Assembly (NCBI RefSeq): GCF_963855985.1
Contig: NC_087093.1
Span: 1,557,501-1,621,500 of the forward strand
Direction of reading: 5' to 3'
From: Ostrinia nubilalis
Lineage: Eukaryota; Arthropoda; Insecta; Lepidoptera; Crambidae
Length of the DNA stretch: 64,000 nt
Under the pieces are notes generated by a model that worked only from the letters and a program-made list of their open reading frames with translations, was not told where the DNA came from and did not search any database. This document shows, piece after piece, positions 1 through 10,990 of this stretch; within the stretch, counting starts at the first letter, position 1; the number at the start of each line of letters is the position of its first letter. The translations under genes were made by a program, and so were the position numbers.

Positions 1-1312
1 CCGCACTCAAGTCTAATCACTAAGATATAGAGACAACAGAGACAGTGTAACCCTGTTAAATTTTCGAACTACTACACTAATCTCTTAAGTCCCTCCTTAA
101 CTTTTGTCCCACATTTTATATGAGAACAGGTACAGCGCTATTCTTGTCGTAAAATTGCATCGTCCTCTTCCAACTATTTAATGAAAGCATGTCGCGTTTC
201 GTAGAATTTTAATACAAACTTTCATGGGAAGAAAACGCTTTGAAGAAAACATAAAAGTATCTTGCTAAACATTTCTTAAAAACTTATCTTTTTCTTGGAA
301 TACCTATGATATATTTTAATTTTCCTCTCCAGAAAAATACTTATACCCTACATAAAAGTAGTTAAATTAATATCTTAATGAAATGACAATATTTATCCTA
401 ACGAATATATACATATTATTTATCAATTTTAGACGATTCATTCTTGCATAAATTCGAAATGCTACCATAATTAATATTTTGTGTGCTCCATTACTAGTAT
501 CGCTGGTCACACAAATATAAACCTACAATAAACAATTATTACTAGCAACGAGATGACATTCAAACCTTACATTAAAAGTCGTTTGAAAATAAATCCTCTC
601 TATACGCGTTTACGAGGGCTCCTCTAAAACGCACACGTGACGCGCATTTTCTAACTCTATAGGCATAGGTTTTTAGGCAGATTATGTAAAAAAAAACAAA
701 AATTAAAAAATAACGGATTCAGTCTGTCTGTACTTACACGAGTATCAGGTGCGTTATTATGCAGCTATGAGTTACCTACAGAAATACGAGTATACCATTT
801 TTTGTGGAACGTCCCATTTAAGTAGGTACTATAGTTCAAGAGAAAACCCAAAACCATTCAAAATAACACTCCCAATCTCATGAATGTGTAAAGGCAAAAG
901 ATGAATCGGTGAGGTCAACCGGCTGATTTGCGGTGAAATCACGCTTGCTTCATTCAAGTCAGCTGCGGTTTACTCCAAATCACTAGCTTATACACGTAGT
1001 AGGTACTATTTTTCACTTTACTATTTATAAACACGTTTATGACTATTGCTTCAAAACGTCATACCTGAATTTAAAGTCTGAATACAGTTTGCTTAAGGCT
1101 CATGTGCACAACTGCACATAAGATTGATTTCATTGCATCATAAAAATATATCTAAAAATAGTAATTTTAAAATTGGTTTTGCCAAGAATTATACCTAAGA
1201 AAATAGGTATTTTTGTCAAAACCCATAATTTCAAACCACAGATTCCAATATCCTTTTTTTTTGCATCGTTGATATAGCTCTTAGGTAAACTCTACATGAA
1301 GTTAAACTCATA
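1..1312. other. A+T-rich intergenic stretch, nothing recognised
   Basis: I see no coding potential, transposon ends or structured repeat here. Short A/T runs and poly(T) tracts are the only features before the foldback element whose TA target begins at 1311. Confidence 0.6.
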
Positions 1313-2243
1313 CAGTGTGAGTCACGTTAAAGTGTACATATGATAATATATGAAACTAGACCTATTTTTATCGATAAAAAAGAGGTCAAAAATTTTTTGA
1401 GATTTTTTTTAAATTTTTTAAAGAATTTTTTTTCTTCCAATTACTTATTGTAAAGAAAACGTAGTAACTTTTAAACTAAGCGGTATATCCTGATAAAATA
1501 AAAACAGTGATAATGCTAAATAACAGGCGATACTAAAAAAATCCATGAAATACCTAGAAAATGCCAACAAATAATAAAAAATGATAGGGTAAACCACCCA
1601 ATCATTGGCACTCTACCAATTTATTGGCATGCTCCAGTTTTTTAAGAAAATTAAGGTTTTTTGTAGCCACACCTTATATTTTTTAGTAGAAATTGTACAG
1701 TTATATCATCTATTACTCAACTGGCTACACACGTTTTTTATTTTTTCAAACATCGCGGCGCATCAACCATTTGTTTGACAAACCGGGACTTGTGCGAAAA
1801 AAACAATCGAAATATTCGTTTTTTACTAAGGTAAGAGCTATTATAATCTTCTAAAAAAATGCAAATCTATTTTGTTGTCCCTATACATAATCATTTTGTC
1901 TTATTATTGAATATATTAACTGCCTTTTTAAAACATAATTTTATAATTTAACCGCCAACTTTTAATTATTTGTGGTGTGCCAACATTTGGTATGCGTAAA
2001 ATCTGTTTATCCATTTTATTGGCACACATGCCAATAAAAGGGTATTTAAAATAATTTGAGTTTATTAAAAATTATACCTTGTTTGTCTCAAAATTGAGTT
2101 TAAATTGCATTTAAAATATTTTTTAACGTTTTGGATACACCAATCCAAATGTTGGCCCACTGCCAATTATATAAAATCCATTTATTGGCACGGGTGTCGA
2201 ACATTGGTTAAAAAGGTGCCAATAAAAAATATTATCTTTTCAG

Positions 2244-2909
2244 CCACTTTCAAAGCCTTTCAAAGTCTTATTCCACTAATCCCCGTTGACAATCCCCGTC
2301 AACGGGGATTAGTGAACTTTTTGTTCATTATTCCCCGTTAACGCCAATGGAGTTTATGATGGAAATTAATAAGAACTAAAAAGTTAATTAATCCCCAGTA
2401 CGTTAAATAAAATACTCATGCAAGAATCAGGTACCTTCTATTTATTACTGGATAAGAACTCACTTATTATTTTTAATATCAAATGAAATTAAATTTAAGA
2501 CTGATTACAATACTTAAAAAAAATTAACACTTACCTGAGTAACCAAAAGCACTATGGATATTGAATCGTTATTCCCCATTCATCATTTAAAAGAAGATGG
2601 AAACGATTACATACAAATTTGGGCCAAGATGTAACAAGATAAAAAGGGTGTAAATTAATAGCTTTGTAATCAGGCTTAAATGTAATTTAATTTGATTATA
2701 AAAATAATCAATAAGTGAGTTCTTATCCAATAATAAATAGAAGGTACATGATTCATACATTAGTATTTAATTTTTTAACGTAGTTTTCTGAATGAAATAA
2801 ACTAAAAAGTTCATTAATCCCCATTATAAGCTCCATTGGCGTTAGCGGGGATTAATGAATAAAAATTTCACTAATCCCCGGGATTAGTGGAATAAGGCTT
2901 TGAAAGTGG
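2244..2909. mobile_element. foldback MITE nested in the pogo-like element
   Basis: The left arm begins CCACTTTCAAAGCC and contains TTATTCCACTAATCCCC. The right arm carries the complement, ending at about 2909. The arms extend inward: a segment near 2425-2470 (GGTACCTTCTATTTATTA and AAGAACTCACTTATTA) is complementary to 2706-2755. Arms are roughly 230 bp around a poorly matched centre. The left end carries a small duplication of CTTTCAAAG, so the exact boundary and target duplication are uncertain. There is no coding capacity. Confidence 0.7.
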
Positions 2910-3025
2910 TACCACGGTCTACTATACAATTCAGATTGAAACATCCTGATCATCGCTCTAAGCCCGGTCCGTTCACAATTTTAACTGACGAGGAAGAACA
3001 GCTTTTTGTTGACTGGATAAAATAA
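2909..3025 (+). pseudogene. pogo/Tigger-like transposase fragment (HTH region)
   Basis: The frame reads VPRSTIQFRLK, then a basic linker, then LTDEEEQLFVDWIK and a stop. This VPRSTL...LTxEEExxLVxWI pattern is characteristic of the psq/CENP-B-type DNA-binding region of pogo-family transposases. Only about 38 codons survive. The upstream side is broken by the foldback MITE, and no DDE catalytic segment follows. Family assignment rests on the motif alone. Confidence 0.6.
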
Positions 3026-4084
3026 AAATCAGTAGCAAAAAAGTATTTCCGAAGAGAAAAGAAGATTTGATAAAAGTGTTTATGGAAAGTTTAAAACCAT
3101 ATTTAAATATAAGCGTTTGAACTGATATGGTATGTTCCTATACAAATAAATGTTACTTTTCTTATAACAAAGGATTTTATTTTGTTTATTTCTATCATGA
3201 ATCTCTTTAAAACCTCTACATAAGACCTAGCAGCTATTTTTCAGTCTTGCGAGAACAGTGCCAATAATAGGTAATTATCACTGCCAATAAAAGGTTTGGC
3301 TATGCCAACAACTGGTATTTTGAGGTATTTTTTTAAAAGGTACACTATATTGAATAAATGATTTAATTTATTAATGATAAGTACTTTATAATATTCTGCA
3401 AAGATTAAAAGACCAATATAAATGTTTTTTTCTTTGATAAAACATATTTTTACATGCAAATTTTACCGGTTTTGTGAAGTAGCTGCTTAAAGTGCCAATA
3501 ATTGGGTGGTTTACCCTACTTTTTGAAAAAAATCTGCTTAAAAATTCGTATTTTTTTGGTTATTTGATAAATTTCTCCAAAAAATGCCCCTATAACAGGT
3601 GGTTTTTATTACATTTTATTATTCTCTATCGTATTACTTTTGTAAAACCAAAAATCGCATGTCTTTATCCAAATCACAACGTTTGCAATGATCGTTTGAA
3701 CTAAGCCTCTCCGGGCGCGCCATTCAACGCTTCGTTAACAACGAAACTGAAAGTGACTCTAGATTTGTAATTTTGATAAAGACAAGTTAGATTTTAAATA
3801 AAAACAAAAGATTTCGAAGTAAAATAAGCATTTGAGTTAAAATTAAAATTGTCTCTACCTGTAGCGGAGAAAAATGTGGTGGCAGGCCTTTGTTCAAACG
3901 ATCATAGCAAATGTTGTGATAGGGATAGAGACATGCGATTTTTAGTTTTACAAAATTAATACGATAGAGAATAATAAAAAGTAATAAAAACCATCTGTTA
4001 TAGGGGCATTTTTTGGAGAAATTTATCAAATAACCAAAAAAATACAAATTTTTAAGCAGATTTTTTTCAAAAAGTAACATTTTT

Positions 4085-5150
4085 AGGGTTCCGTACCTCA
4101 AAAAGAAAAAACGGAACCCTTATAGGATCACTTTGTTGTCCGTCCGTCCGTCTGTCAAGACCCTTTAACTCAAGAACGCGTGAACGTATCAAGCTGAAAT
4201 TCACATGAAATACTCAGGTCTATTGTCCCTTTAAGCTGTGAAAATATCAAACTTCTAAGCCAAGCCAATCAAAAGATACAGCCGATTATGTCGATATTTT
4301 CAACAAATTTTCGACACTCGCAAAGGAATCAAAACCTACAGGATACTTCCCGTAAACTCAGAATCTTGAAATTTGGCATAAAGCATTGTCATATAATGCA
4401 AATATAGGAAAAATTGCGAAAATTAAATTTTTTTAGTTATATAATATAATAAAAATATTTTAATAAAATGAAACTTACTACCTTATTTCTCACGAACGAA
4501 TAAAGGTATCAAATTGAAATTTATGCCAAATACCTAGATCTATTGTCCCTTTAAGAAGTAAAAAAATCAAACTTCTAAGTTAACGCGATCAAAAGATACA
4601 GCAGTTTATACCGACACCTTAGACGAATTTCCGTCACACGCTAGGGAATCAAAACCTACAAGGTACTTCCTGTGAACTCAGAATCTTGAAATTCGGCACG
4701 AAGCAACGTTATATAGTACAGATAAAGGAAAAATTGCGAAAATGATAAATTTGAAGTTATATAAAATTTAAAATATTATTTTTGCTTACATGACATAAAA
4801 TATTTTTTTAATAATTATAAACTTACTACCTACCCTTTTTCACATGAACGCGTAGAGATATTAAAGTTGAAATTCATATCAAACACTTCTTAAATCTAGT
4901 TGCCTCTAAACTGTGAGAAATTCTAAATCAACGCAAAAATTCAAAACGCTGAGGTAGGTACCTACCTATAATGCAAATATAGGAAAAATAAATAAATTAA
5001 AAATAATCATACCGCATATTTTGAAATTCGCCACTACTCGCAACGGAATCAAGTAAGTAATTTGATTTAATACGTCATAAATTGTAAACCGCTACGTTTG
5101 TACGGCGGAACCCTCGGTGTGCGAGCCCGACTCGCACTTGGCCGGTTTTT
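4085..5150. mobile_element. AGGGTTCCGTACC element, first insertion
   Basis: This ~1.07 kb insertion starts AGGGTTCCGTACC, and its first 35 bases form a hairpin (AGGGTTCCGT pairs with ACGGAACCCT). It ends with CGGAACCCT, a second hairpin (GTGCGAG/CTCGCAC) and CCGGTTTTTT. It lies in a T-tract of foldback copy 1. It is nearly identical to 39495-40561, with about nine differences that I counted by eye. There is no open reading frame of note. The element class is unresolved. Insertion at T-runs and terminal hairpins are seen directly. Confidence 0.7.
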
Positions 5151-5417
5151 TTATTATTTGTTGGCATTTTTTGTGTATTTTATGTATTGTTTTAGTATTG
5201 CCTGTTATTTAGCATTATTACTGTTTTTATTTTATCAGGATATACCGCTTAGTTTAAAAGTTATTACGTTTTCTATACAATAAGTAATTGGAAGAAAAAA
5301 AATTCTATAAAAAATAAAAAATAAATCTCAAAAATTTTATAATCTCTTTTTTGTCGATAAAAATAGGTCTAGTTTCATCTATTTTCATATGTACACTTTA
5401 ACGTGACTCACACTGTA

Positions 5418-5870
5418 TTTTTAATGACTTGAAAAAATCGACTAGCTTAAGGTGGATCTTCGACCCACGACCACAATCGCACCCACCACCTATCGCTTGC
5501 TAATCTTTATAGATGCGACTCTTAACTCTAGAAAATTTTGAATAAATGAACTGAACTTATGTTTGTTCTGCAAAAGACTTTGACAATACGCGTCCGAACA
5601 CGCGGACCCCACTAACAAATCTAATTTGCGCGTCCATCGGCACGGGCGAGTTTTTGACGGCCTTTTGGAGCACCATTGCCGTCGCTATGGAAGGCCACGT
5701 CCACTCAGCGTTTAAACTGGTCGTCTGGTGGGCTAATCCCTACGGAACCGAGTCTACCCTCGGTATAGATTTTTAACCAGATTTATTACTTTTTATAGTT
5801 ATTAGAAAAAAAAATTGTGTTAAGAGTCGCATTTCGAACTACATTTTTAATAACATTAAAAAATCGAATG
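5418..5870. other. Intergenic, nothing recognised
   Basis: No gene or repeat structure that I can support. A G+C-richer patch lies at about 5590-5760. Confidence 0.5.
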
Positions 5871-5877
5871 AAGCCTG

Positions 5878-6036
5878 GGACGTCCCACAAGGTGAACCGA
5901 CGACATCATAAAGGTAGCAGGAAAGCGCTGGACGCAGGCCGCTACCAACCGGGTAACATGGAAAGCATTGGGGGAGGCCTATGTTCAGCAGTGGACGTCC
6001 TATGGCTGAGATGATGATGATGATGATGATGATGAT
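5878..6036 (+). mobile_element. RTE-like LINE 3' end with (GAT)n tail
   Basis: The frame from 5878 reads GRPTR, a TGA where other copies have TGG (W), then TDDIIKVAGKRW and GEAYVQQWTSYG, with a stop at 6007-6009. This is the C-terminal tail typical of RTE-type LINE polyproteins in insects. A GATGAT microsatellite at 6010-6036 is the element's 3' tail. Related ends lie at 33000-33070, 55917-56180, 56288-56405 and 62254-62323. This is a 5'-truncated dead copy. Confidence 0.8.
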
Positions 6037-6039
6037 GAA

Positions 6040-7095
6040 AAAATCGAATTGCAAATCTGAAATCTTAGGCAATTTTTATACTTGTTCTGTTGTGACAAAT
6101 TTAATGCATCAGGAGATACATCAGAGGCGTTTCAGAATAATTTGTTCTAGGGCAGAACCGTGAGAGTTTGATAAAAAGTAAACTAACAAAGTGTATAAGA
6201 TCATGAAATTGTAAGATTTATTAATCACGTCCTGTGCAAAAATACCAACATCCATTTTAGAAATTAATGTGCTCCGATGATCTTGTGTGTGGGTGGAATT
6301 CATAAAATTAGGAGTGGGTGTTATTTTCTCGGAATACTCGTAATATCTCTCAAAGGTTATCTTAATTAATTAATGTCCTTTTTAGAAACGAAATGTACGA
6401 TTTCTTTTATTCAAGCGACAAGTTTTTTTTTTCAGTTTTAATAGCGCAATAAAAAAAATATGGAAAATTTTTACCTTTTTGTACGGTTGCTAGTTTTTGG
6501 TAGTTAATTAAGTATCAAATCAATGTAAATCTATCTTGATTAATACGTATCAACTCAAAGAACACCGGTTTCATTCTTTAGCTATCTATCTACTCGAATA
6601 TGCGTTAATGGCGACGTGTATTAGAAAATGATCGCCTAGCTCGACATTTATAATTCAGGGTCTCTCCAGAGGGAGTTATTAAACAGACCTGGGATAATAC
6701 GGGCCGGCTTTGTGGAAAATTAATGAGCTGACTTAATCAATTAACGAACACATCGACAAAGAAACTGGAGCGTCGATGTGGGTCACTTGGAAAATAATTA
6801 AACATCGTATTACTTTATTATTATACTTATAGATTCTCAGTTACTCAGCGTCTTTGTAATAAAACCTTCCAATTAAGAAGGGCAGACGTTGACCCTAGAG
6901 AGAATTGGGCGAATCTTAATAGATTGAAAGATATCGATATTACCTACTTAAACTATTATTTTTTATTCGTTACACATCTTTTTTGGCTCTTTGTCACCCA
7001 TCGCATTTACCTACTTTAAAAATTCCGATAAAAAAGTAAAAAAAAATTCGAACGTTTGAAGATTTTGTCGAAAGGGAAGAATAATAAAAGAGTAC
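6040..7095. other. Intergenic; possible conserved noncoding patch
   Basis: No gene recognised. The segment about 6650-6800 is G+C-richer and less simple in sequence than its surroundings, and contains TTAATCAATTAA-like homeodomain-type sites. That could be regulatory DNA, but this is inference only. Confidence 0.4.
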
Positions 7096-7098
7096 TGA

Positions 7099-7202
7099 TT
7101 TTCACCATCAATCCCTAATTTTTAAGTGACCCCTATTATAACACATAACAGGAAATTTGTTTTCAAAGGGGTCTCTTAAAAATTAGGGATTGATGGTGAA
7201 AA
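7099..7202. mobile_element. Short hairpin MITE
   Basis: A 35-base inverted repeat beginning TTTTCACCATCAATCCCTAA closes on its complement ending at 7202, with a loop of about 33 bases. There is no coding content. It looks like a solo-hairpin MITE. I cannot define a target duplication with confidence. Confidence 0.65.
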
Positions 7203-7241
7203 CGGGTATTAGAAACGTTAATTTACGTATTTCATTTGCTT

Positions 7242-7303
7242 CTACCGGGAATCGAACCAACTGCTTATGATTTCACCACACCACTGCACCATCATACGCC
7301 CCC
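7242..7303 (-). repeat. tRNA-like relic (SINE head)
   Basis: Read on the minus strand, the segment has a B-box-like GGTTCGATTCCCG and, upstream of it, a weak A-box-like TGGTGCAGTGG. It does not fold into a convincing complete tRNA. A decayed tRNA-derived SINE promoter is the likeliest reading. Confidence 0.35.
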
Positions 7304-7374
7304 GTCTCTACCCGACGTCATTCAGCCCCCGCTAATCTATGTGCATCGTTAATGTACAATCACCAGCACATCCT

Positions 7375-7722
7375 ACTAATATTATAAATGCGAAAGTTTG
7401 GATGTCTGGATGTTTGTTACTCTTTCACGCAAAAACTACTGAACGGATTTTGTTGAAACTTTACAGTACCTATTATTGTTTATAACCCAGATTAACATAT
7501 AGGCTATAATTTATGACGATACGTGACCAACTAAATTTCAATAAATAAATAAATAAGACGTGGATAAAAAGCTCCATCTATCGTCATTAGTTAAAATCTA
7601 CAGCGCTTTACAAAAAATTTTGACGTTCGTAAGCGAAAGCTGTGAGACGCCATCTATCAACATCATTAGTAATTAAACGAGGTCCACCACGCGTACGAAG
7701 TCGCGGGCGGCCGCTAGGCAAA
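7375..7722. repeat. CTAG-type interspersed repeat (Helitron-like or RTE-derived)
   Basis: It opens with ACTAATATTATAAATGCGAA, followed by CTCTTTCACGCAAAAACTAC and GAACGGATTTTGTTGAAAC. Near 7694-7722 it has the GCGTACGAAGTCGCGGGC and GGCCGCTAG motif seen at the ends of sister copies. Family members lie at 9403, 15925, 18170, 18846, 30768, 37560, 47117, 47575, 49033 and 55238. The terminal CTAG and G+C-rich hairpin suggest non-autonomous Helitrons, but an RTE 3' end is also possible. Confidence 0.5.
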
Positions 7723-9400
7723 CTATATTTTCGTTGTAATATCAGCCTTATTACAGCTACATAAGCTAGTGTTGAGCTTGATATGTAGTCTGTACACGTT
7801 GTCACGCGCGTGCGTTCAGGCGTGATGTCATACGTCGCGACGCGCGCCTACGCAGAATGCATCGGGACTGGCACGTGACGTCATCTGATTCCTAATGGAG
7901 TAATCCAGCATCTATCACAATTTGATAGCTCTCAGTTTGACAAGACGTAGATGCGGCAAGATAAATGACTCAGGCATAGTACACAAGGCACAGATTAATA
8001 TGGTGCACATAAAGCTACACAGTGTGGCTACCGTTGGCAAATATAGGATTTAGCCTACACTCCCCACGCTGATTAATCCTTCAAGGCCCGCGAATCTAGA
8101 CAATAGATAATCAATTGTTATGGCATTAATGTATGCCGTCTGGGACTTTAAAGGTTAAGGTCTGATTAAGTCATCTATAGCTCATAAATTATGTATAGTT
8201 GAAACAGGTGCGATTTGGCAAACAGGTGCAATTTCGTAATGAAAAGCTATTTTTTTCTCGCTATGCCTACATATTATTGATCCCAGAGCCAAAATCGTTC
8301 ATCATCATTATGAACAGGTACCTACTCACGGGGTTATTTTAAACAGTTGCCGAATTTTCGGCAACTATTTTAAAATAACCCCGTATTTGTCTATAGAATC
8401 TAGATCAACATTTAAATCCACCTACATCCACGTGGTCGGCATAAAGGTAGAGTATCACTGCAGCGGCCGACACGACTAATTGACGCGGCGACAAGTCGTG
8501 TCCGTGTGTCACCGCCACTATTCTGTGTATCAGCCAACAGTTTCTGAATAAGTAACGGAAATCAACGAAGAACTGCCTAGTAAAATATGACCCAAAATCT
8601 TCCGATTTGATAAATCATACTTTTTTCAGAATTACCAAAATCCTTGAATGAGAAATAGTAAACAGTTCGGTGATGGAGGACTGCTTTTTGATTGTCAAAC
8701 TAATACTTAGCTTAAGCTAAATAAGTATAAAATTAATAAAAATTTTCGCCAGAAAAAGCATATTTCTACGTACGTGTACGTAAACGTAATGTTGTTTATG
8801 AGACAGCATTGACACATTTGACACAGTGGCACCTTAAAACATCTTATGAAAATGTATAATCTGACTTTTGTTTGTACTAAGATATCAAAATAGGGTCAAC
8901 CCGCCTTAAATTCGTGGTTTTTGAAGAGATCATGTTGTACGTATCTGCAGATAGTATGAACACCCAGAATACGCCCGCTATCCTGCGCCGGGATCGATCC
9001 TGCTCCAAATATAGCAGCGGCCGAGAATAGGCACAAAGCCATTGTGCCCACTCGATGCAATGCTCGCTTATTTACTAAGTTTATAACTTTGTGGGTTTTA
9101 ACCAACAACCAACCAAATGACTTTAGAAGAGTCTCTCAACTTCCTTAGCACGTAATCATAGGTTCGTTTTGAGAAATCAAGTTGATTCAAGTAAAGGGAA
9201 TTGATAATAAAACACACCGATGCACGCACTATGCGTATCACTTCACACTAGCTCTACTTAATTTTGAAATCAATTCATTAGTTATGAGGTCAGGAGGAGT
9301 TTAAGATTTTACACTTTCGCGTTCCAATTTAACTAAAATAGAGAAACACGTGTCTCAACGCGACATTTTTATATGAGTTACGAAACGTCAAACCATGAGT
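7723..9400. other. Intergenic; one small palindrome, otherwise nothing recognised
   Basis: There are no supported genes. Short frames here lack any recognisable domain. A G+C-rich patch at 7800-7870 and one at 8460-8510 do not resolve into anything. Confidence 0.45.
8329..8383. repeat. 55-bp palindrome
   Basis: CGGGGTTATTTTAAA is complementary to the sequence ending at 8383, and the centre (GTTGCCGAATTTTCGGCAAC) is itself a palindrome. The whole segment can form one cruciform or a tiny MITE. Confidence 0.7.
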
Positions 9401-9402
9401 AC

Positions 9403-9612
9403 TAAAAAACTAGCGGCCGCCAAACTTAAGCAGTTTAGATTTTTCATACAAAAGGATTTTCCCGCTAATTCCCGTTCCCATGGGAATTTCGGAAATTCCT
9501 TTCTTAGTGCACCTCTACGGTACCTAAGCTACGTCCCTTCCAAATTTCAAGTGCCTACGTTTAGCCGTTTAGACTGTGCATTGATATGTCAGTCAGTCAG
9601 TTTCTCCTTTTA
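9403..9612 (-). repeat. CTAG-type repeat with (CAGT)n tail
   Basis: Reversed copy of the CTAG family. It starts at CTAGCGGCCGC, contains TTTTCATACAAAAGGATTTT and TTCCCGTTCCCATGGGAATT, and ends in CAGTCAGTCAG. It closely matches the right half of 15925-16287, which supports a shared family. It abuts the TA target of foldback copy 2. Confidence 0.6.
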
Positions 9613-9614
9613 TA

Positions 9615-10722
9615 CAGTGTGAGTCACGTTAAAGTGTACATATGAAAATAGATGATACTAGACCTATTTTTATCGACAAAAAAGAGGTCAAAAAATTTTT
9701 GAGATTTTTTTTTAATTTTTTATAGAATTTTTTTTCTTCCAATTAGGTACTTATTGTAAAGAAAACGTAATAACTTTTAAACTAAGCGGTATATTCTGAT
9801 AAAATAAAAACAGTAATAATGCTAAATAATAGGCAATACTAAAAAAATACATAAAATACACAAAAAATGCCAACAAATAATAAAAAATGATACTTTTTGA
9901 AAAAAATCTGCTTAAAAATTGGTATTTTTTTGGTTATTTGATAAATATCTCAAAAAAATGCCCCTATAACCGGTGGTTTTTACTACTTTGTATTATTCTC
10001 TATCGTATTACCTTCGTAAAACCAAAACTCGCATGTCTCTATCCCTATCACAACGTTTGCAATGATCGTTTGAACTAAGCCTCTCCGGGCGCGCCATTCA
10101 ACGCTTCTTTAACAACAAAACTGAAAATGGCTCTAGATTTGTAATTTTGATAAAGACAAGTTAGATTTCAAATAAAAACAAAAGATTTCGAAGTAAAATA
10201 AGCATTTTAGTTAAAATTAAAATTGTCTTTACCTGTAGCGGAGAATAATGTTGTGGCAGGCCTTTGTTCAAACGATCATAGCAAATGTTGTGATAGGGAT
10301 AGAGACATGCGATTTTTGGTTTTACAAAGATAATACGATAGAGAATAATACAAAGTAATATAAACCACCGGTTATAGGGGCATTTTTTGGAGAAATTTAT
10401 CAAATAACAAAAAAAACACGAATTTTTAAGCAGATTTTTTTCAAAAAGTATCATTTTTTATTATTTGTTGGCCTTTTTTGTGTATTTTATGTATTTTTTT
10501 AGTATCGCCTGTTATTTAGCATTATTACTGTTTTTAATTTATCAGGATATACCGCTTAGTTTAAAAGTTATTACGTTTTCTTTACAATAAGTAATTGGAA
10601 GAAAAAAAATTCTATAAAAAATTTAAAAAAAATCTCAAAAATTTTTTGACCTCTTTTTTGTCGATAAAAATAGGTCTAGTTTCATCTATTTTCATATGTA
10701 CACATTAACGTGACTCACACTG
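9615..10722. mobile_element. TA-flanked foldback DNA element, copy 2 (uninterrupted reference)
   Basis: This is the intact 1,108-bp form of the CAGTGTGAGTCACG family, flanked by TA at 9613-9614 and 10723-10724. The left arm (about 9615-10080) and right arm (about 10260-10722) are inverted repeats of ~460 bp around a ~180-bp spacer, so most of the element can fold on itself. It lacks the insertions in copies 1 and 3 and therefore shows their empty target sites. Frames of 63 and 97 codons in the arms recur in the other copies. They are complementary-arm artefacts and not recognisable proteins. Confidence 0.85.
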
Positions 10723-10753
10723 TATATTTAGATGTCGCGTTGAGATCCGTGTT

Positions 10754-10990
10754 CTCTATAGTCAAAGTCAAAGTCAAAATTTCTTTATTTGTTTAGACTA
10801 ATAAATAGTTCTTACAAATCGTCATTTTGCTCTTAAGGAGCCTCTACATGTCTCATAATCTTTTTACCCTACCAGCGCTTCGAGACCAACATTTGGCAAG
10901 TGCTGAGAAGAAGCACCGCAACAAACTCAGTCACCACTGTCTGCCCGTTAATATAAATAAATAGAAATAGTAGTAGTAGGTACATTCGAT
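10754..10990 (-). mobile_element. LINE 3' end, reversed
   Basis: It begins with GTCAAAGTCAAAGTCAAAAT and TTTCTTTATTTG, which on the minus strand is an AATAAA-containing 3' end with a short tandem tail. Further in is CCAGCGCTTCGAGACCAACA with TTGGCAAGTGCTGAGAAG. The same internal block recurs at 22624-22670 and 24380-24420. It is a 3' UTR fragment of a jockey- or CR1-like LINE, with no coding part present. Confidence 0.55.

Larger units (their letters stand above)
1587..3516. mobile_element. pogo-like DNA transposon nested in foldback copy 1
   Basis: Inverted ends GGGTAAACCACCCAATCATT and its complement are flanked by TA at 1585-1586 and 3517-3518. Copy 2 of the host element shows the empty site (tgaTActttt at about 9887). 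A reading frame at 2909-3025 resembles the helix-turn-helix part of pogo/Tigger transposases. Variants of TGCCAATAAAAGG and TGCCAACATTTGG recur about a dozen times in both orientations through the element, like transposase-binding subterminal repeats. The rest of the transposase is missing or decayed. The element is itself interrupted by a foldback MITE at about 2244-2909. Confidence 0.8.
1313..5415. mobile_element. TA-flanked foldback DNA element, copy 1 (with nested insertions)
   Basis: The ends are inverted repeats starting CAGTGTGAGTCACGTTAAAG, flanked on both sides by TA (1311-1312 and 5416-5417). This is the target duplication expected of Tc1/mariner-type elements. The arms match copy 2 (9615-10722) and copy 3 (38613-40784), including an inner palindrome (3520-3715 against 3890-4080). 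This copy is longer than copy 2 because two other elements sit in it, at 1587-3516 and at about 4085-5150. Aligning to uninterrupted copy 2 recovers both empty sites. Inverted open frames of 60-100 codons occur in the arms, but they follow from the palindrome and I do not call them genes. No transposase belonging to this family is visible, so it is probably non-autonomous. Confidence 0.85.

Noticed and set aside
3787..4101. Recurrent ~63-104-codon ORFs (MILFEKNLLKN.. type) at 3.5, 3.8-4.1, 9.9, 10.2-10.5 and 39.2-39.4 kb
   Set aside because: They recur because they lie in the complementary arms of one foldback element. They read in opposite directions from the same palindrome, are low in complexity, and have no domain.
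6121..6303. Short ORFs around the (GAT)n tract, including poly-Met and poly-Ile frames
   Set aside because: They are translations of the microsatellite tail of an RTE LINE end.
7608..7805. 65-codon minus ORF with an RPRLRTRGG stretch
   Set aside because: It overlaps the terminal hairpin of a CTAG-type repeat. The residues simply translate the GCGGGCGGCCGC motif.
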